Assembly: GCA_015069425.1 (NCBI GenBank)
Contig: SVIP01000005.1
Span: 62,001-126,000 of the forward strand
Origin: Clostridiales bacterium
GTDB lineage: Bacteria > Bacillota > Clostridia > Christensenellales > Borkfalkiaceae
Direction: 5' to 3'
DNA: 64,000 nt
Part shown: piece after piece, positions 45,252 through 53,559 of the stretch
How the letters are laid out: each line of letters begins with the position of its first letter
Numbering within the stretch: the stretch's first letter is position 1
Made by a program: the position numbers and the translations under genes
Notes under the pieces: generated by a model
What the model was told of the DNA's origin: nothing
What the model saw: the letters and a program-made list of their open reading frames with translations, nothing else
The model's database searches: none

Positions 45252-45272
45252 AAAGCAAGAGTTTTTCTCTCG
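45252..45272 (-). promoter_or_regulatory. Hairpin between metA and tmRNA
   Basis: Minus strand GCGAGAG-AAAAA-CTCTTGC lies just before the tmRNA 5' end and just after the metA stop. Only TTTAC follows, so it is at best a weak terminator. It could be an RNase processing site if tmRNA is cut from the upstream mRNA. Confidence 0.4.
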
Positions 45273-46184
45273 CTAAATTTCATCAATTTCGTAAGGTGTT
45301 AACTGATAAACGTAGTGGTTTAACCAGTTCATATAAATAAGATTTGCGGTTGAAACCCAGCACATCTTAATCTCGCCTTTATTTCCGTCAACGTAATAAT
45401 TTTCCGGTGGTTCAATAGGTAACCCTTTTTCCAAGTCACGAAGATATTCTTTTTCCAAAGTATCTCTATCGTATTCTGCGTGTCCTGTAATAAAGATAAA
45501 CTTATTATCCTTTGAACGAATTATACTTGCGCCCGCTTGCTTAGAAGACGCTAAAAGTACTAGGTCTTTACAAGCCTTAATGTCTTCCTCATAAACGGTG
45601 GTATGACGTGAATGTGGCATAAAAAACCTATCGTCAGTACCCTTTAATAGTCTATCATATTTTACTAACTTTTTATGCTTATATACGCCAAAAAGTTTCT
45701 TTGGCAAAATATGTTTTTCTATACCGTAATAATAGTGAAGTCCTGCTTGTGCACCCCAACAAATAAACAAGGTACTTGTAACGTTAGTCTTAGCAAAATC
45801 GAAAATCTCCTCAAGTTCTTTCCAATATTTTACTTCAGAAAATTCGATTTCCTCTACGGGTGCACCAGTAATTATCATACCGTCAAACTTCCGTGACTTA
45901 ATCTCCGAAAAAGATTTATAAAATCTTTCAAGGTGTTCAAGCGGAGTATTCTTTCCCACGTAAGTTTCCGTGCTTACAAGAGTAACGTTAACTTGCAAAG
46001 GAGAGTTTGACAAAAGACGCATCAACTGAGTTTCCGTAACGATTTTTGTAGGCATTAAATTTACTATTGCAATCTCTAGCGGACGGATATCCTGTTGCAT
46101 AGCACGTTTATCGTTCATTACAAAAATATTTTCATCTTGCAAAATTTTTGATGCTGGTATATCTTTTGGAACTATAATTGGCAT
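45273..46184 (-). CDS. metA: Homoserine O-acetyltransferase of the MetA family
   Basis: First committed step of methionine synthesis: activates homoserine with an acyl group. 303 residues; MPIIVPKDIPASKILQDENIFVM and IVNLMPTKIVTETQLMRLLSNSPLQV are diagnostic. The catalytic Cys is in LFICWGAQAGLHYYYG. The specificity residue in GAPVEEIEF is Glu where E. coli has Gly; Glu at this site is associated with acetyl-CoA use. This agrees with the adjacent metY, which takes O-acetylhomoserine. AAAGGAGAG precedes the ATG. Confidence 0.95.
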   Translation of the reverse strand: MPIIVPKDIPASKILQDENIFVMNDKRAMQQDIRPLEIAIVNLMPTKIVTETQLMRLLSNSPLQVNVTLVSTETYVGKNTPLEHLERFYKSFSEIKSRKFDGMIITGAPVEEIEFSEVKYWKELEEIFDFAKTNVTSTLFICWGAQAGLHYYYGIEKHILPKKLFGVYKHKKLVKYDRLLKGTDDRFFMPHSRHTTVYEEDIKACKDLVLLASSKQAGASIIRSKDNKFIFITGHAEYDRDTLEKEYLRDLEKGLPIEPPENYYVDGNKGEIKMCWVSTANLIYMNWLNHYVYQLTPYEIDEI

Positions 46185-46225
46185 AACTCTCTCCTTTGTT
46201 TTTATAACCTTTATTAAAAATTTTT

Positions 46226-47512
46226 TTAAATTTGCTCTAAAGCTTGTGCGATATCTTCAATCAAATCATCTGCATTTTCAATACCGCATGAATATCTAAT
46301 TAGTGTCGGTGGAATACCTGCTGCCTCTAATTGAGCGTCGTTCATTTGACGGTGGGTTGCATTTGCAGGGTGCAAACAGCAAGTTCTTGCATCTGCAACG
46401 TGCGTTTCAATGGCCGCAACTTTTAAACTCTTCATGAACTTTTCCGCTTCTTTTCTTCCACCTTTAACAGAGAAACTCAACACGCCACAAGAACCGTTCG
46501 GTAAATATTTTTTACCAAGTTCGTAATACTTATCATTAGGTAATCCACAATATCTTACCCACTCAACTTTGTCACTCTTATCTAAAAACTCTGCAACTTT
46601 TTGAGCGTTTTCGCAGTGGCGTTTCATTCTAACGTGTAAACTTTCTAAGCCTAAGTTAATATAGAAAGCGTGTTGTGGGGATTGAATTGAACCAAAGTCT
46701 CTCATAAGTTGAGCAGTTGCTTTAGTTATAAATGCTCCTTCTAAACCAAATTTATCAACGTATACCACTCCGTGATAACTATCATCAGGTGTACAAAGTC
46801 CGGGGAATTTATCAGCGTGTGCTTTCCAATCAAACTTACCAGCATCTATAATTGCACCACCAACAGAAACACCGTGTCCGTCAAGATATTTTGTTGTTGA
46901 GTGGGTTACAATATCTGCACCCCATTCAATAGGACGACAATTAATAGGCGTTGCAAAAGTGTTATCTATAATAAACGGCACGCCGTTAGCGTGTGCAACA
47001 CGAGCAAACATTTCAATATCTAAAACAGAGCATGCAGGGTTTGCAATAGTTTCACCAAAAACTGCTTTTGTGTTTGGCTTAAAACACTTTTGCAGTTCTT
47101 CTTCGGTTATGTCGGGCGAAACGAAAGTAAACTCGATGCCCATTTTTTTCATGGTAACCTCAAAGAGGTTAAATGTTCCGCCATAAATTGCAGAACTTGA
47201 AATAACGTGGTCACCACAATTAGCAATATTAAAAATTGCGTAAAAGTTAGCCGCTTGACCTGAAGAAGTTAGCATTCCTGCAGAACCTCCTTCTAATTCG
47301 CATAATTTTTTAGCAACTAAATCGTTTGTAGGATTTTGAAGACGGGTATAAAAGTAACCACTCGCTTCTAAATCGAAAAGTTTTCCCATATCTTCACTTG
47401 TATCATACTTAAAAGTGGTACTTTGATATATAGGGATTTGTCTAGGTTCTCCATTTTTCGGCGTATATCCGCCTTGAACACAAACCGTTTCAATTCTTTT
47501 CTTGCTTGACAT
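46226..47512 (-). CDS. metY: O-acetylhomoserine sulfhydrylase
   Basis: PLP enzyme that makes homocysteine from O-acetylhomoserine and sulfide, 428 residues. IETVCVQGGYTPKNGEPRQIPIYQSTTFKY opens it, Tyr in FYTRLQNPTND, and the PLP Lys in THSTTKYLDGHGVSVGGAI. Length above 420 and this N-terminus favour MetY over cystathionine synthase or lyase. With metA it provides direct sulfhydrylation and removes the need for MetB and MetC. Confidence 0.94.
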   Translation of the reverse strand: MSSKKRIETVCVQGGYTPKNGEPRQIPIYQSTTFKYDTSEDMGKLFDLEASGYFYTRLQNPTNDLVAKKLCELEGGSAGMLTSSGQAANFYAIFNIANCGDHVISSSAIYGGTFNLFEVTMKKMGIEFTFVSPDITEEELQKCFKPNTKAVFGETIANPACSVLDIEMFARVAHANGVPFIIDNTFATPINCRPIEWGADIVTHSTTKYLDGHGVSVGGAIIDAGKFDWKAHADKFPGLCTPDDSYHGVVYVDKFGLEGAFITKATAQLMRDFGSIQSPQHAFYINLGLESLHVRMKRHCENAQKVAEFLDKSDKVEWVRYCGLPNDKYYELGKKYLPNGSCGVLSFSVKGGRKEAEKFMKSLKVAAIETHVADARTCCLHPANATHRQMNDAQLEAAGIPPTLIRYSCGIENADDLIEDIAQALEQI

Positions 47513-47534
47513 TGTCGTTTCTCCTTTAACTTTT

Positions 47535-47990
47535 CTATCTGTAATTCTTAATTTCTCTTTCTTTTTCTCTTTTAAGGTCTTTTTCCATTATGGAACGCTT
47601 TTTATCGTAAGTATGTTTGCCTTGACAAACGCCTAGTTCTACTTTTACAAGCGCTTGCTTAAAATACAGTTTAAGAGGCACGAGCGTTAAGCCTTTTTGA
47701 GATATTTTCGCTCCAACTTTTAAAATCTCGTTCTTATGCATTAACAGTTTTCTGTCCCTTCTTGAATCCTTGCTATTAAATGCACCTGCTTTATCATAAA
47801 GTGCAATGTGCATGTTTTTTATAAGCAACTCTCCGTTATGTATAACACAGAAACAGTCTTTTAAGTTAACGTTTCCAAGTCTAAGCGACTTGACTTCGCT
47901 CCCTTCTAAAACGATTCCCGCTTCCAAACGATCTAAAATAAAATATTCGTGAGTTGCCGACCTGTTTAGGCAAATTACTTTCTCTTCCAT
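47535..47990 (-). CDS. smpB: tmRNA-binding protein SmpB
   Basis: Binds the tRNA-like part of tmRNA and mimics the codon-anticodon end, 151 residues. LNRSATHEYFILDRLEAGIVLEGSEVKSLRLGNVNL and GKHTYDKKRSIMEKDLKREKEREIKNYR are diagnostic; the basic C-terminal tail enters the mRNA channel. It follows rnr by about 60 bases. metY and metA lie between it and ssrA, an unusual interruption. Confidence 0.97.
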   Translation of the reverse strand: MEEKVICLNRSATHEYFILDRLEAGIVLEGSEVKSLRLGNVNLKDCFCVIHNGELLIKNMHIALYDKAGAFNSKDSRRDRKLLMHKNEILKVGAKISQKGLTLVPLKLYFKQALVKVELGVCQGKHTYDKKRSIMEKDLKREKEREIKNYR

Positions 47991-48050
47991 TTTTTAATCC
48001 TTAAAGCATATTTTACTACATTTTAATAACTTTTGCAAGCCTTAATCTAA

Positions 48051-49952
48051 TTATATAAAGACAAATTCTGCTCTTCTTTCACCATAATTGACGCCAACTA
48101 CTTTAATCTTTACCTTTTGACCTAATTTATAAGTAGTCTTTCCGTTACTTAAAGTATAATTTTTTTGGTCACAAGTAAAACGTTTTCCCTTTATTGTTTC
48201 AATCTTTACTAAGCCCTCCACTCCAGAATTTAATTCAACGAATACTCCAAAATTTGTAACTCCGCTAACAATTCCATCAAATTCTTCGCCCACGTAACCG
48301 CTAATGAATAAAAGTTTATAATAATCATCTACCGCACGCTCTGCTTCGTTTGCATTTTTTTCCTTTTCAGAGGACTGACTTGATGCATCAAATACAAACT
48401 GCCCGTATTTTTCTTCTAGATTTTGTTTTCCACTTAAAAATTCCTTTATTATTCTATGAATTACAAGGTCTGGATATCTTCTTATCGGTGAAGTAAAGTG
48501 ACAATAATGCTCTTTTGAAAGTCCAAAATGCCCTACGTCTATAGGCGAATATTTTGCTTTTTGCATGGAGCGGAGCATAACTCTATTTATTAAAGTGTAT
48601 GCGGGCGTGTTTTCCGCATTTTTTAGAATAGTTTGAAAATCTTTTGAAAACACTTGATCTTTCTTTTTATTATAACGTACTCCTAAACCACTTAAAAAAG
48701 CATAAAAATTTTCCAACCGCTCAGGTGACGGACTCTCATGCACACGATAAATAAAAGGCTTTTCTAAATAATACATATACTCAGCGACTGTAACGTTTGC
48801 GAGAATCATAAATTCTTCTATAATTCTATGCGCTTTATCTCTAGGTGCAGGAAGTACGGTTATTTCGCCTTTTTTATCCACATAGATAGCACTTTCTTTT
48901 ACGTCTAAATCAATACTTCCTTGCTTTTCTCTACTCTCAATTAGCAGGTCTGAAAGTTCGTTCATTAAAATGATATTTTTATAGATTTTTTTATATTCTT
49001 TAATAAGTTTTTTATCACCGTCAATAATTTTTTGAACGTTATTATAAGTCATTCGTGCGCTACTTCTTATCACTGAAGGCGTAATCTCATAATCTATAAC
49101 GTTCCCCCTTAAGTCAATTGTCATAACGCATGAAAGTGTTAGCCTATCCACGCCCTCTTTTAACGAGCACACCTCGTTGCAAAGTTTTTCTGGGAGCATA
49201 GGTATAACTTTTTCGGGAAAGTAAACACTGGTTGCTCTGTTAAAAGCCTCTTTATCTATTTCACTCCCCTTTTTTACGTAATGACTAACGTCGGCAATGT
49301 GAACGCCAAGCAAGTACTTTCCGTTTTTTAGTTTCTTAATAGAAATAGCGTCGTCAAAATCCCTTGCGTCTTCCCCGTCAATAGTAATAGTCAGTTCTTT
49401 TCTAAAATCTTTTCTATCTTTAAGGTCGGTTTCCGTAAGGATAGAAGGTATTTGTTTTGCCTCTTCAAGCACGCTTTTAGGGAACTTTTCGTTTAGTTTA
49501 TAATTAAAAAGAATGGACTTTAATTCGGTTTCTTTATCAAACTGTCTACCGAGAATTTTAGTTATAATTCCCTCGGGGCTTTTGCGCTTAGGATAAGATA
49601 AGATTTTACAGACGACTTTATCTCCAGACTTTGCTCTTAAACCTTTCCCAAAAGGAATAAATATATCGTTATAATATTTTCTTTCGTCTGGAGCAACAAA
49701 TCCGCCACTTTTACAAGTAAAATAAGTTCCTACAAGTTCACTAATGCCTCGTTTTATAACTTTTAATACTCGTGCCGTCGTTCTTTCACCACTACCATCG
49801 GTGGTTTCTGCTAAAACGGTATCACCATGCATAGCGTCTTTAAGATCGTGATGCGGAATAAAATAGTCTTCCTTACCCTCACCTATTATTAAAAACGCAT
49901 AACCTCGTTCATTTCCAGAAAGTACCCCTTCCAAAATCTCTCTTTTTGCCAT
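48051..49952 (-). CDS. rnr: Ribonuclease R
   Basis: 3'-5' exoribonuclease that degrades structured and tmRNA-rescued mRNAs. Cold-shock-type domains (RGYAFLIIGEGKEDYFIPHHDLKDAMHGD) precede the RNB catalytic domain with DGEDARDFDDAISIKKL metal ligands, HIADVSHYVKKGSEID and CHFTSPIRRYPDLVIHRI, and a C-terminal S1 domain (GEEFDGIVSGVTNFGVFVEL). At 633 residues it lacks the N-terminal helix-turn-helix and the long basic tail of the E. coli enzyme. A terminator lies only about 18 bases before its ATG; GGAG serves as ribosome binding site. Confidence 0.95.
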   Translation of the reverse strand: MAKREILEGVLSGNERGYAFLIIGEGKEDYFIPHHDLKDAMHGDTVLAETTDGSGERTTARVLKVIKRGISELVGTYFTCKSGGFVAPDERKYYNDIFIPFGKGLRAKSGDKVVCKILSYPKRKSPEGIITKILGRQFDKETELKSILFNYKLNEKFPKSVLEEAKQIPSILTETDLKDRKDFRKELTITIDGEDARDFDDAISIKKLKNGKYLLGVHIADVSHYVKKGSEIDKEAFNRATSVYFPEKVIPMLPEKLCNEVCSLKEGVDRLTLSCVMTIDLRGNVIDYEITPSVIRSSARMTYNNVQKIIDGDKKLIKEYKKIYKNIILMNELSDLLIESREKQGSIDLDVKESAIYVDKKGEITVLPAPRDKAHRIIEEFMILANVTVAEYMYYLEKPFIYRVHESPSPERLENFYAFLSGLGVRYNKKKDQVFSKDFQTILKNAENTPAYTLINRVMLRSMQKAKYSPIDVGHFGLSKEHYCHFTSPIRRYPDLVIHRIIKEFLSGKQNLEEKYGQFVFDASSQSSEKEKNANEAERAVDDYYKLLFISGYVGEEFDGIVSGVTNFGVFVELNSGVEGLVKIETIKGKRFTCDQKNYTLSNGKTTYKLGQKVKIKVVGVNYGERRAEFVFI

Positions 49953-49969
49953 AAAACTCCAAAAATAAA

Positions 49970-49990
49970 GGCGGTCTTATGCAGACCGCC
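49970..49990 (-). terminator. Terminator after secG
   Basis: Minus strand GGCGGTCT-GCATA-AGACCGCC followed by TTTATTTTT. The T-run is immediately followed by the GGAG and ATG of rnr. Confidence 0.85.
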
Positions 49991-50003
49991 GAAAAAACTT
50001 TTT

Positions 50004-50309
50004 CTATTGAACAAACAACGCAATAATTGCAAACACAATACACAAAACTACAAAGATTATACTGCTTATAACCGTGAGTTTCTTCATTCTGTGTTCAAAA
50101 GTCTTGCTCTTATTCTTACCTAAAAAAGTTTCGGTTTGTCCACCGAGTGCGCTTACCCCTGACGAATTGCCCGGTTGAAATAATACAACCAAAATAATGA
50201 AAATCGCACAAACTGCCATTATTGCAAGGAAAATGTATTTAACCCAGTCGTGCCATATTGTCCATAAAGTATTACCACTAGCCGCCATAAGCATATTTAA
50301 CATGTTCAT
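50004..50309 (-). CDS. secG: Protein translocase subunit SecG
   Basis: Small accessory membrane subunit of SecYEG, 101 residues. Two hydrophobic segments flank the conserved VLFQPGNSSGVSALGGQTETFLGKNKSKTFEHRMKKLT loop. AAGGAG precedes the first ATG. It heads the secG-rnr-smpB order that is common in Bacillota. Confidence 0.95.
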   Translation of the reverse strand: MNMLNMLMAASGNTLWTIWHDWVKYIFLAIMAVCAIFIILVVLFQPGNSSGVSALGGQTETFLGKNKSKTFEHRMKKLTVISSIIFVVLCIVFAIIALFVQ

Positions 50310-50361
50310 AATTATCTCCTTAAACGTTAAAATTAAACGCTATTGATGAAAATTCTTACTT

Positions 50362-50398
50362 ATTGTATCACAAAAACAAGTTGCGTGCAACTGTTTTT
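50362..50398 (-). promoter_or_regulatory. secG promoter overlapping the gpmI terminator
   Basis: Minus strand TTGCAC (50390-50385), 17-base spacer and TACAAT (50367-50362). The -35 region lies within an imperfect inverted repeat AAAACAGTTGC / GCAACTTGTTTT that could terminate gpmI transcripts. Confidence 0.6.
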
Positions 50399-50406
50399 AG
50401 GTACTT

Positions 50407-51945
50407 TTAATCAATAAACAAGGTTTTACCCGACATTTCTTCAGGAACTTCAACTCCCATCATATCTAAGAAAGTCGGCGCAACGTCTGCCAAAATACCG
50501 CCGTCACGAAGCTTTTTGTTTTTATATTGCTCTCCAACCACGATAAATGGTACTAAGTTTGTTGTATGTGCTGTAAACGGAGAACCGTCTTCCGCTTTCA
50601 TCTTATCTGCATTTCCGTGGTCTGCGGTAATTATTGCGCTACCGCCCAATGATAAAATTTTATCAACAACCTTTTGAACACACTCGTCAACCGTTTGAAC
50701 TGCCTTAACCGCTGCATCAAATACGCCCGTATGTCCAACCATATCACAGTTTGCAAAGTTTAAAATCACAACGTCGTAAACGTTTGAAGATAATTTTTCT
50801 AATACCTTTTCGGTCACTTCATACGCACTCATTTCAGGTTTTAAATCATAAGTAGCAACCTTTGGTGACGGAATTAATTCCCTATCTTCATTTGAGTTGG
50901 GTTGCTCCACACCACCGTTAAAGAAGAAAGTTACGTGTGCGTACTTTTCTGTTTCTGCTATACGGAGTTGTTTCAAACCGAGAGATGCTATATATTCCCC
51001 TAAAGTGTTGGTTAAAACTTGTGGCTTAAATGCAACGCGTACGTTAGTAAAGCTTGCGTCGTATCTTGTAAAGCATACGTAAGTTGGATTGATAAAACCA
51101 CTCTTTCTTTCAAAACCGTCGAATTCCTTTTCGCTCATAGCACGGGTAATTTGACGAGCACGGTCTGGACGGAAGTTAAAGAAAATTATACTATCGCCCT
51201 CTTCAATAAGACCAACAGGCTTACCATCTTTAACAACATGTGCGGGAATAACGAATTCATCGGTAACGCCGTTTTTATAAGACTCTCTAACGTATTCTTC
51301 CGCATCTAAAGTCGTTTCTCCGTTAGATATGGTCATCATGTCGTAAGCCTTTTCTACTCTGTCCCAACGGTTATCTCTATCCATAACGTAATATCTTCCA
51401 CCAACAGATGCAATTGTCCCGAAAGAAAGTTCTTCAGTTTTTTCTTTTAACACTTTAATAAAGTCCGCACCACTGGTCGGAGAAACGTCTCTACCATCTA
51501 AAAAGCAGTGAATAAACACTTCTTTAAGTCCTTGCTTTTTAGCAAGTTCAATTAGTGCGAATAAGTGCGTTAAATGACTGTGAACACCACCGTCTGATAA
51601 AAGTCCGTACAAGTGGAGTTTTTTACCGTTCTTTTTAGCATTGTCGATTGCAAATAAGAATTCTTCATTTTCAAAAAAATCGCCGTCTTTAATTGACTTA
51701 GTTATACGAGTAAGTTCTTGGTAAACTATTCTACCAGCCCCCATATTAAGGTGACCAACTTCACTATTACCCATTTGTCCTTCAGGAAGTCCTACGTCCA
51801 TTCCACTTGCGCCAATTAAGGTGCTTGGGCATTCTTTCATTAACGCATTAACGTTTACGCTGTTTGCGCATTTAATAGCATTTCCGTCTACTTGGCAACT
51901 TTGGCCGTAGCCATCCATAATAATTATACAATTTGGTTTTGTCAT
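50407..51945 (-). CDS. gpmI: 2,3-bisphosphoglycerate-independent phosphoglycerate mutase
   Basis: Manganese-dependent glycolytic enzyme, 512 residues, interconverting 3- and 2-phosphoglycerate. IIIMDGYGQS supplies a metal Asp, GQMGNSEVGHLNMGAGR holds the phosphorylated Ser, and ITADHGNADKM and FTAHTTNLVPF provide further metal ligands. It lies downstream of pgk and tpiA, with a PHP phosphatase inserted between. Confidence 0.97.
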   Translation of the reverse strand: MTKPNCIIIMDGYGQSCQVDGNAIKCANSVNVNALMKECPSTLIGASGMDVGLPEGQMGNSEVGHLNMGAGRIVYQELTRITKSIKDGDFFENEEFLFAIDNAKKNGKKLHLYGLLSDGGVHSHLTHLFALIELAKKQGLKEVFIHCFLDGRDVSPTSGADFIKVLKEKTEELSFGTIASVGGRYYVMDRDNRWDRVEKAYDMMTISNGETTLDAEEYVRESYKNGVTDEFVIPAHVVKDGKPVGLIEEGDSIIFFNFRPDRARQITRAMSEKEFDGFERKSGFINPTYVCFTRYDASFTNVRVAFKPQVLTNTLGEYIASLGLKQLRIAETEKYAHVTFFFNGGVEQPNSNEDRELIPSPKVATYDLKPEMSAYEVTEKVLEKLSSNVYDVVILNFANCDMVGHTGVFDAAVKAVQTVDECVQKVVDKILSLGGSAIITADHGNADKMKAEDGSPFTAHTTNLVPFIVVGEQYKNKKLRDGGILADVAPTFLDMMGVEVPEEMSGKTLFID

Positions 51946-51959
51946 TTTACTTTTCCTTT

Positions 51960-52739
51960 TTATACGGTAGTACCGTCTAACAATTTAATTTTTTCTGTTC
52001 TTTTTAAGTTAAATTCAGCAAGAAAATCATTTGCCTTTTCTTCAGCGTAATTACATCTTTCTAATTCTTTAGGGCTGTGCGCATCAACACCATAAATAAT
52101 AGTATTTCCACACTCGCTTGCTAAGCTAAAAAATAATTTTGATGGATATCTTCTATTCTCCATTAAGCCTAGAAAGTTAAACTCTAACGGAATATCAAGT
52201 TCTTTTGCCCTCAAACAAATACGTTTCATTTGCTCTAGATAAAAACTCTCGTTATTTTCTATCGCAATAAGGTCAGGGTGCGCAAGATAAGAAAACAATC
52301 CCGTGTTCATACCCGATATAACTTGTTCAACGTAATCCAAAACGTCCTCTTTCAAAATCTTATTCCCACCAGAATACACACCGTCATATTCGTTTTTTGT
52401 GCAATGCTGGGCAAGCAATAAATAATCGGGCGAAAAAGATTTTACAAATTTAAGAGTATCATTAAAGTGCAATGGATAATACTCCATTTCAAAACCGAGA
52501 TAAATGTTTATATCTTTTTCGTACTCTTTTTTCAAATCCAACACGTTTTTTACATAACCCTCAGTGTCGTTTAGATACATTCTAAAATAAGAATAATAAT
52601 TTCCTTTAAACACATAAGGCACGTGGTCGGAAAAGCCGAGTTTTTTAAGATTAGATTTTATTGCGCTTTCAACGTATTCTCGCATTTCGCCAACAGCGTG
52701 ACGACATAACGTTGTGTGAGTATGAAAATTAGAGTTCAT
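51960..52739 (-). CDS. PHP-domain phosphatase, HisJ-like
   Basis: Metal-dependent phosphoesterase of 259 residues. The PHP motif NFHTHTTLCRHA and FSDHVPYVF, plus LLAQHCTKNEYDG, LAHPDLIAI and YGVDAHSPKEL, give the usual set of His and Asp ligands. It is similar to histidinol-phosphatase HisJ, but no other histidine genes are nearby, so the substrate may differ. It sits between tpiA and gpmI, separated from tpiA by a terminator. Confidence 0.87.
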   Translation of the reverse strand: MNSNFHTHTTLCRHAVGEMREYVESAIKSNLKKLGFSDHVPYVFKGNYYSYFRMYLNDTEGYVKNVLDLKKEYEKDINIYLGFEMEYYPLHFNDTLKFVKSFSPDYLLLAQHCTKNEYDGVYSGGNKILKEDVLDYVEQVISGMNTGLFSYLAHPDLIAIENNESFYLEQMKRICLRAKELDIPLEFNFLGLMENRRYPSKLFFSLASECGNTIIYGVDAHSPKELERCNYAEEKANDFLAEFNLKRTEKIKLLDGTTV

Positions 52740-52753
52740 AATATCCTATCTAA

Positions 52754-52778
52754 AAAGGCTGTATGCACAGCCTTTCTA
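52754..52778 (-). terminator. Terminator after tpiA
   Basis: Minus strand AAAGGCTGT-GCAT-ACAGCCTTT followed by TT, in the 46-base gap between tpiA and the PHP gene. Confidence 0.8.
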
Positions 52779-52785
52779 ACTAATA

Positions 52786-53532
52786 TTAGCCTTTATAGTT
52801 TACGATACCAGCAAAGTCTTCTGCTTTTAATGCAGCACCGCCGATTAAACCACCGTCAATGTTTCTCATAGCCATAAGTTCTTTAGCATTTGACGGTTTC
52901 ATGCTTCCACCGTATTGAATACGGAGATTTTTAGCAACTTCTGCACCCCAAGTCTTTTTAACTAAACTTCTGATATAGCCAATAGTCTTGTTTGCATCTT
53001 CAGCAGTTGCAGTCTTACCCGTTCCGATTGCCCATACTGGTTCATAAGCAATAACGATATCGCTAAAATCGGTAACGTCTTTAAATCCTTCAAGTACTTG
53101 TTTCTTTAATACTCTCTTGGTCTTATTCTTTTCTCTCTCAGTAAGAGTTTCGCCAACGCAAACGATAGGCTTTAATCCTTTAGCGAGGGCTTGCTTTAAT
53201 CTCATATTAACACTTTCGTCTGTTTCGCCAAAATATTGACGACGTTCGCTGTGTCCGATAATAACGTATTCAACGCCGATTTCTTTTAACATATCCGCAG
53301 AAATTTCACCAGTAAACGCACCGCTATCTGCCCATGCAACGTTTTCTGCACCGAGTTTAATCTTGCTTCCCTTAATTGCTTCTGCAACCGCCCAAAGGTC
53401 AGTATATGGTACGCAAACAACAACTTCAGGTTTAGATTTAGCAACGAGTGGTTTAAGGTTGTTGATAAGTTCTACCGCTTCTTTTGCGGTTTTGTTCATT
53501 TTCCAGTTTCCTGCAATAATAGGTTTTCTCAT
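52786..53532 (-). CDS. tpiA: Triosephosphate isomerase
   Basis: Glycolytic TIM barrel, 248 residues. Lys in AGNWKMNKT, His in IIGHSERRQYFGE, catalytic Glu in IAYEPVWAIGTGKTAT, and the phosphate loop YGGSMKPSNA. It starts 27 bases after pgk. Confidence 0.98.
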   Translation of the reverse strand: MRKPIIAGNWKMNKTAKEAVELINNLKPLVAKSKPEVVVCVPYTDLWAVAEAIKGSKIKLGAENVAWADSGAFTGEISADMLKEIGVEYVIIGHSERRQYFGETDESVNMRLKQALAKGLKPIVCVGETLTEREKNKTKRVLKKQVLEGFKDVTDFSDIVIAYEPVWAIGTGKTATAEDANKTIGYIRSLVKKTWGAEVAKNLRIQYGGSMKPSNAKELMAMRNIDGGLIGGAALKAEDFAGIVNYKG

Positions 53533-53559
53533 CTTAAGTCTCCTTGTTTATTATTGTTA

